In this document: one piece after another, positions 57,997 to 64,000 of the stretch
How the letters are laid out: each line of letters begins with the position of its first letter
How positions within the stretch are numbered: position 1 is the stretch's first letter
DNA from: Berberis thunbergii
Taxonomy: Eukaryota; Streptophyta; Magnoliopsida; Ranunculales; Berberidaceae
Assembly (NCBI GenBank): GCA_003290165.1
Contig: QNQO01002066.1
Coordinates: 98,905-162,904, forward strand
Reading direction: 5' to 3'
Length of the DNA stretch: 64,000 nt
The notes under the pieces: model-generated
The model's database searches: none
What the model saw: only the letters and a program-made list of their open reading frames with translations
What the model was told of the DNA's origin: nothing
Made by a program: the position numbers and the translations under genes

Positions 57997-59365
57997 CACT
58001 ACATGAAATCTGACATTAGGTGACGAAATTATATGTGAAGCTACGAAAGTTGTCACCTTTTTTTTAGTTCACATGAGGAAATTTGACGAGTCGTCGTATA
58101 TTTGTTCACAAGAAATTTTATAAATTATAATACAGAAAAAAAAACCTAGGTCCCCAACTAAACCTCTGGCCATTAGTCCCCTACTCGTAGCCCGCCTACC
58201 GCCTAGCAATTTTTAGAACTTTGCTCAAAAGTAAAGTGAAATAGCCAAATTGCCTATGCAAGGATTAGAATTCCAAAATGGAAAAACTTAACATTGATCA
58301 GTACATTTAGTGAAGCCTACTACTTTTTTTACTTTCTTATAAGGTATCTCCCTAAGAGAGCAAATACATACGAAATGCTATGGAATTTCCCCCACCATCC
58401 CACACATATAACAAAAATGTTCTTTTGAGATCATCTGCATTGGGGTATAGTTTTCACATGCTCGTCATCCATGTACTTCACAGTCTAACATGACGCGTAT
58501 GTACATGTCATTTATACGTACATCCTTCATCAGGACATCACCTAAGAGTATAATGGACCAGTATTTATACTTAATTAAAGAGCAAGTAAAGTTGACAATT
58601 GCTCAACTTGGAATTGGTTGCTTAAAGAGCATTGTTGGTCTGTTCTTCTGGATGGAATTAAGGCACCTACTAAAAGAGCCCACTGTCAAAGCTGAAATGA
58701 CACTGGCGTGTGATGGTAAATGATGTTAAGCTAAACATATCACTGAGTTCTTCATTCCATTGCTTAGAACCAGGTTGGTTTGGAGTTTGTTTCGCCAACA
58801 TGGACCATGAGACCATGGATTTGAACATGGAAGGATAATGAATTTTATTCTCGAAAGGAAGAAGTGGTGCCTGAAAAGAAGAAGAAACTTTGGCAAAATA
58901 ATCTAAAGTTGAGCTCCAAGGCTACGCAGTAAGACAAGATGGGCATAAACCAAATATAATGTCTCCTCACTCACCTCTTGTTAGTGTTACGACTTGAAAG
59001 TTGTTCTAGAGTATGGTCATAGTCATATGGTCCTTTTGACCTAAATTTAGTTTACTTGAATAACACTTTGAGTTAGCTTCGTCAAATGTTATACTGTACT
59101 GCTTGAATGAATAACTTTTGGATAAATTGTTTTAAAGACAAGTTATTTCTAAAAGTGAGGTTAGGGAATCAGATTTTGTAACCATGTTTTGCAAACAGGA
59201 TGATGTGGCATCGTTAGAGAAGTTTTTACACCATCGAGATACACATAAAATCTTTAGAGATTTCATCATTCTTTCGAGATCATCCCACGTCACCCTGGTT
59301 AGAAAAACATGGTTTCCTTGCATTTTTGTACTTCTAATGGATCTATAGAATCAACAATTGACGAT
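57997..59365. other. CACTA-like terminus followed by unassigned DNA
   Basis: At 57997 the sequence becomes CACTACATGAAATCTGACAT with GTGACGAAA/TCGTCAC-like repeats over the next 110 bases, exactly where repeat R1 copy 1 continues differently. This looks like one end of another CACTA-type element, but no matching opposite end is visible before 59366. No gene is recognisable in the rest. Confidence 0.4.
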
Positions 59366-60595
59366 TTTTTTTTAACGCATGGATTCTTACTATGCCTTTT
59401 GGATCCAATTACTGAGTAGGCTTGATTGGTACAAACAAAGAAACAAAACATGGTAAATTAGGGTACTGTTGATTCCCTTTAAAGTTGCAGATTTGCTAGT
59501 TTGGGGTTTTAAGCTAACTTGGGCCTGTTGTTTGAGGTTAGACCTAGATTTCTTCACGTCACTACACCAAATTGGCATTTTTATAATAATCCAAAAAACA
59601 GTATCACTTTTGAGCTATAACAATTTACAAAGCAATTTTACACATTTTCACAAACAAAGTGATTCAATAATTGTATCACAACAACTAGTATGGCTTACAA
59701 GTGATGCTATTCATGGTGATCTAATTTATTATATCACTTTTTTTGTGTAGCTATTTTTTATTTATTGACTAAATTTATTTTTAACTTGAAATTATTTGGT
59801 GGATTATAATAGCTCAAAAGTGTTACTGTTTTTTAAGTTGTTACAAATATGCCAATTTTGTGTATGCGTGTTTCCATGGACCTAACACTTTGCCTATGAA
59901 TATTTATTGCCCAAAAGCCTCTCAAATAAAATACACTATTTAAAAGAAAAAAAAAATTAATAACAAGGTTTAGAGGGTAACGATGTTACAAGCATTAAAT
60001 GCAAGTAGCTTTCTAAAGTTGCGTTGCTCGCTCACGTGTTTTTTGCAAGAGCAAAAAGAATATATTTCTTTAGACTATATTTTGCTAATAAAAATAAAAG
60101 ATAATAGATTAAAGTTCCAATCTCTCCGTCTGACCACTCCAGTAAAGATTTACAACAATTTTCTATACCAACAAATACGAAATGTTTGCATTTTTTTGTA
60201 ATGAGAATGAAGAATCTGTCATTTGCTTTTGCATTGAAAAATCATGAAGGTGATTTGGAGAAGCTTTCTTGCAGATTATGATGATCAATGACTCCATCCA
60301 AGATTGGTTAGTTTCATGGTTGCTTATCAACATATCTAAGCGAGGAAATTTGCTTTAGATTAGAGCTCCTCGTGTGCTTATGTGGTATGTTTGGAAGGAA
60401 AGAAAAACAAGGATTTTTCTAAGGGCTCAATAAATCAGAATGTTCAATTTGAACATCTAGTCTCACTAGCTAAACATCAATGAGAATCATTTTCTATGAA
60501 TGAACATATAGTCTCGCCCGCTAAACATTTGCATCATATATCTTTATCACTTTGATCATTTCCCATAAAGAACCAAATTTCATGGCTTTTAGCAT
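59366..60595 (+). repeat. LINE-derived repeat R2, copy 2
   Basis: Collinear with the three pieces of copy 1 (32461-32520, 40975-41600, 43379-43890) but without elements B and D and with the MITE at 59560-59866. It contains the VWKERKTRIF-like LINE ORF2 end near 60385 and stops at TTTTAGCAT where element E begins. Confidence 0.7.
59560..59866. mobile_element. CACTA-type MITE, copy 2 (307 bp)
   Basis: Ends CACTACACCAAATTGGCATT... / ...ATGCCAATTTTGTGTATG (one base lost at the right terminus), with CGT on both sides (59557-59559, 59867-59869). Same family as 49633-49942. Copy 1 of the host repeat lacks it at 41150, giving an empty site for comparison. Confidence 0.88.
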
Positions 60596-61237
60596 TGATG
60601 ATACACCAAAATGGTCACAAGCCGGAGCCATACACGTGTCAAGATGATCTCGATGAATTATGGGCCCTAGCATCAGCCCAACACTGATCCGACCCAAGCA
60701 CTTTTAAGCTCGCCCAATGCAGTCTCCAAACGGACCCGAATTCTTACAGCTTGTTAAGCCCACACGTCTCACAACTATCCTCAAAACCCGTAAGCCTTGC
60801 TAAGGCAAATATCTCGGAGATCAACTTCGGACAGACAAATATAGCAGCTCTCCGCTTGCAACTAGGAAGTAAATACCAGAGTACATATCTCACAGGGAAA
60901 TCATATTAGGAACTACCTCCCGCGTATCTAGGAGCACAGGGCTAACAGGGAAACTCTCTTTTACAGCACGACTCCTAATTAGAGAAGGATCTCCACGAAG
61001 ATTTTCTTCCTAAACTACGCCTTTGATGGCCTGGTCGAACCAAGACACATGCACTATAAATAAGATATGAGGTTGGTAAGCTAAGGTAAGCCACAAATTC
61101 CCTGTTTACAACATTACACCTTCCTCGGATTCCTGTTTGAATTTAGCATCGGAGTGTCATCAGCCACCACAACGGTGGTACATGGCTCATGTTCGTTCCT
61201 TGTGCAGGTTCGCAGGGAGTGAAAAATGACTGCATCA
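60596..61237 (+). repeat. 5' LTR of element E (642 bp)
   Basis: TGATGATACACC...TGACTGCATCA. Related to the LTRs of B (inverted). TATA-like CTATAAATAAGATATG near 61055 fits an LTR promoter; the corresponding CTTATTTATAG in B is on the opposite strand. Confidence 0.87.
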
Positions 61238-61238
61238 A

Positions 61239-61257
61239 TTTGGCGTCATAGGTGGGG
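61239..61257 (+). other. Primer-binding site of element E
   Basis: TTTGGCGTCATAGGTGGGG right after the LTR resembles the tRNA-Asp type primer site TTTGGCGCCGTCTGTGGGG used by Tat elements, with some changes. Confidence 0.7.
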
Positions 61258-61312
61258 AACGAAAAAGTTCCTAACCTTTCACTAGCATCGTCTCCCTTAG
61301 AAATACGAAGAG

Positions 61313-63300
61313 ATGGTGACCACTAGAACACGCAACAATGGAGACCAAGGGGACACATCAAATGCTCAGACTGGCGCTATATCGTCGCTTTCAGCGGTGC
61401 TAGCTATGCACGAGCAGCAAACTCACACCCCAGCGCTAGCAACAGTAATGAAGGACCCAAAGGATAGATATGATGTCATCTCAAATACAGCAAATCACAA
61501 AATGTTAGAGGCTCTCGCACGACAAAACTTTCCACCCGCTAATGGGGATCAGGAACAGCACAAGCCTCCGTCTCCAGAAGACGACAGAGAGCAAGCACAT
61601 GAAAGTCAAACCCCTGCTAGTTCTCACTGGACCTTAGGAGGCGGTGCAGTTAATGAGAAATAAATTTCCAAAGTAGAGAGGCTCGACCCTTAGAACCCCC
61701 TTCGTAGAGGGGCACACGACCGATGTGTTATACCATCTCTCAGACCCACCATTCGTGGACCGTATTATGAATGAGTCATTTCAAAAAAGTCACACCTCCG
61801 AAGCTCGACTTCTACTCCAAGACCACCGACCCCTTCGACCACCTACGCCATTACCAACATGTAATGGCCCTCAAAGAAGGATCTGAATCAGTGACGTGCC
61901 AAACTTTTCCCACTAGTTTGAACAAGACGACACTAACATGGGTTCCAAAGCCTCTCGCTGAGGTCGATCGACTCCTTCAAGACGTTGACGAAGAAGTTTG
62001 TGACGTGTTTCATTAGAAGTCAGTGTTTTCGGAAAAGGCCCACACTACATACTCACTCTGAAATAGAGATCCCATGAGACGTCTGTATGTCACACGCTTC
62101 AACAACAAGCTGACACTCATTGACGGTTTTAGCGATGACACAGCCGTGACAGCTTTCACTGCGGGACTAAAGGAATGAAAGATCTACGAAGACCTCACCC
62201 TTGGAACCCCCTTTAAAACATGATGGAGCACCTCAATAGCGCCTAAAAGTACATTACTTTAGAGAAGTTGATGACTGTTAAAAGGGAAACCGATGGTGAA
62301 AAGAAGCCATTCCGCTCCTAACGGAAGGGAAGGAAGGAAAGAGATGCAAGGATGAAGAAATGAGTAAGAGGAACGTAATGACAGCAAGTCAAACCCTGGT
62401 CGGGCCAGGCCAGAGAAAACATCCAATTATGTTGGATCCAGAGCCGTGACACCCCTCAATTCCAGCCTCTCGGACGTAGTGAATTCCATGAAAAACCTAG
62501 GAAGATCATCAAGTGACCCCAAAGCAGTGCAGAGACCCTCCAACAGTGACAACAAAAAGTATTGCTCGTACACAAGGAGGGTAGCCATGATACCAATGAC
62601 TGCAAGAGTTTGAGGTATGAGCTTGAGTACTGGATCCACAGAGGCAAGCTAAAAGAATTCTAGAGCTCTGAGAAGACCAGAACAGTCTGGGACTAGAAGA
62701 GTCAGTCAAGGAAATAGATAATGAGACACCAGGCATAATCTATGTCCTTTATTGAGTCGAACCGAATGAAAACCAGTCCCACAGATCCCACAAACAAACT
62801 CTTCAGGAGATGCGAACACAACCTACGGACCAGGACAAACACATTTGCTACTCGAGGGTGCAAAGTCCCATACACATCTTAACCTTTACATACAAGGACC
62901 ATGAGGTAGTCGAGCGCCGCACAACGACGCCCTAGTCATTTCGGTCTCTATCGCATGGTGGGTGGTAAAATGAGTTTGATAGACACAGGGAGCTCACTCA
63001 ACGTCTTGTTCTACAACGCGTTCCGCATCATGGACCAAAAAAGGAGAACCTGATCCCTCAGACTACTCGCTGATTGGATTCAGCGAAGAGAAATGTTTTT
63101 CGATCGGGAAGATAAGGTTAGCAGTGGTGGCAGGAGAACTACAACTGAAAAAGTTCATGTATCTGGACTTGATGGAGGTAGGCGCACCGTCTACCTACAA
63201 CCTTATTTTGGGAAGACCATGGCTCCACCAGATGGAAGCAGTAGTCTCCACCCTTCACCAATGCATTAAGTACACCGCTAACCACTCTAAATGAATAATA
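61313..63300 (+). pseudogene. gag and protease of element E, broken
   Basis: The start ATG at 61313 opens MVTTRTRNNGDQGDTSNAQT and runs to a stop at 61661-61663 with an acidic, disordered N-terminus. Later frames hold the gag core VTPPKLDFYSKTTDPFDHLR, HYQHVMALKEGSESVTCQTF (61771-62016), a FNNKLTLIDGFSDDTAVTAF-like part near 62100, and a knuckle-like CSY..EGSHDTNDCKSLRYE near 62560-62620. The protease active site LIDTGSSLNVLFYNAF near 62976-63020 keeps D-T-G. The fragment YNLILGRPWLHQME-like near 63196-63240 ends the protease. Frameshifts and stops separate these pieces. Confidence 0.78.
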
Positions 63301-64000
63301 TATGGCGACCAACCTACGGCACGGGGCTGCCATTATGCTGCACTGAAGTAAATAGAATGTTCCCAGATCTAATCGGATTACACAATGCAATCTGAACTAG
63401 AGCCAAGCTTGGTGACTGCACATGCATCACCCCACTCACACGAGACCCTAACAACGGTGGCTCGCTTCAGAGAAATGTGACAGTCAAGCAGTACAATAGC
63501 AATCTGCTCTTCGACCCAGCTGAATGGGGAGATCAAGACAAACAGAAGTACAACCCCCCGACATTCCCTCCATACGGAATTGACTCCCCCGCAAGGCTTA
63601 CTCTTCAGTAACCACTGTGACATCAGCGAAGTTCAACAATCCAGAAAGCACCAACAATCCACAAGAGCCATGCGAATTCACTTCAGGGCCAAGGTCAATA
63701 TCTTCCACCAACAGTTAGTTTATTTTAGTTGTTTAATTCCCTTTCCATAAGTCAATGTAGATTTTTAGTTCTTAAAACTTATGCAATTTGCAAATATTTC
63801 AAGAAATAAAGAAAGAATTACGCAAACACACTATATTGATTACTGGAAAGATGTAACAACGAACGCCCATAGGCGAATTCAAAAGACTACATACTATAAG
63901 CATTTGAATCCGACACAGCATGAAGTAAGGATTTGCTTAAACATCTGACTGCATAGGCAATGCGAACTCTCCGAAGCACGCTATCTGCAACAAATGCGCA
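63301..64000 (+). other. Element E non-coding tail, no RT seen
   Basis: Holds CTGCCATTATGCTGCACTGA, parallel to element B near 39300, then no recognisable pol. The segment 63810-63860 parallels element B at 38740-38790 (minus). The window ends inside the element. Confidence 0.6.

Larger units (their letters stand above)
60596..64000 (+). mobile_element. Tat-like Gypsy element E, 5' part, cut by right edge
   Basis: 5' LTR 60596-61237, primer site from 61239, gag and protease to about 63300, then non-coding DNA with the motifs AAGAATTACGCAA and TTGATTACTGGAAAGATG that follow the protease in element B. No reverse transcriptase or integrase appears after the protease within 700 bases, unlike autonomous elements, so it belongs to the same gag-protease-only family as B. 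Confidence 0.8.

Noticed and set aside
61240..64000. Full autonomous Gypsy element at the right edge
   Set aside because: After the protease the sequence matches element B's non-coding part, so RT is probably absent; the window ends before this can be settled.

Overview
The window is plant nuclear DNA, most likely from a eudicot. Evidence for this is two intron-rich DUF21/CBS membrane-protein genes of plant type, Athila-, Tat- and Tekay-like Gypsy retrotransposons, a plant LINE, hAT and CACTA DNA transposons with MITEs, tRNA-derived SINE-like units, and fragments of plant GH3, OPT-transporter, G3BP-like and actin genes. The DNA is AT-rich, and almost everything outside the two DUF21 genes is decayed transposon.

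Layout: 36-1743 (-) is the 5' part of DUF21/CBS gene 1, running off the left edge. 3353-16728 (+) is an Athila-type LTR retrotransposon. Its gag is split by a hAT element (6786-11591, perfect 8-bp target duplication). The hAT holds a Tekay-like LTR remnant (7642-11529, minus), and that LTR carries an intronless 5' actin fragment. 16786-17025 holds two SINE-like insertions. 17223-20886 (-) is the complete DUF21/CBS gene 2, a tandem paralogue of gene 1 with matching exon structure. About 23.2-27.77 kb is a dead LINE.

From 28.2 to 43.9 kb there are Tat-like Gypsy pieces called here A, C, B and D. They sit around and inside a LINE-derived repeat that recurs at 59.4-60.6 kb. B is a nearly complete non-autonomous element with gag and protease but no reverse transcriptase or integrase. 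45.24-57.87 kb is a large CACTA (En/Spm) element with both transposon ORFs in decay on the minus strand. Its left half carries same-strand fragments of an OPT transporter, GH3 and a G3BP-like RRM protein, plus three unidentified coding-like fragments. Two CACTA-type MITEs with 3-bp target duplications lie at 49.6 and 59.6 kb. 60596-64000 (+) is the 5' part of another Tat-like gag-protease element, E, running off the right edge.

How the parts relate: only the two DUF21/CBS genes look like working host genes. The rest is a record of nested insertion, in which retrotransposons, hAT and CACTA elements inserted into one another and two of them captured host exons. Exon boundaries were placed by eye from GT/AG sites, reading phase and agreement between the paralogues. 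TE lineage names come from recognised protein and terminal motifs, not from searches.
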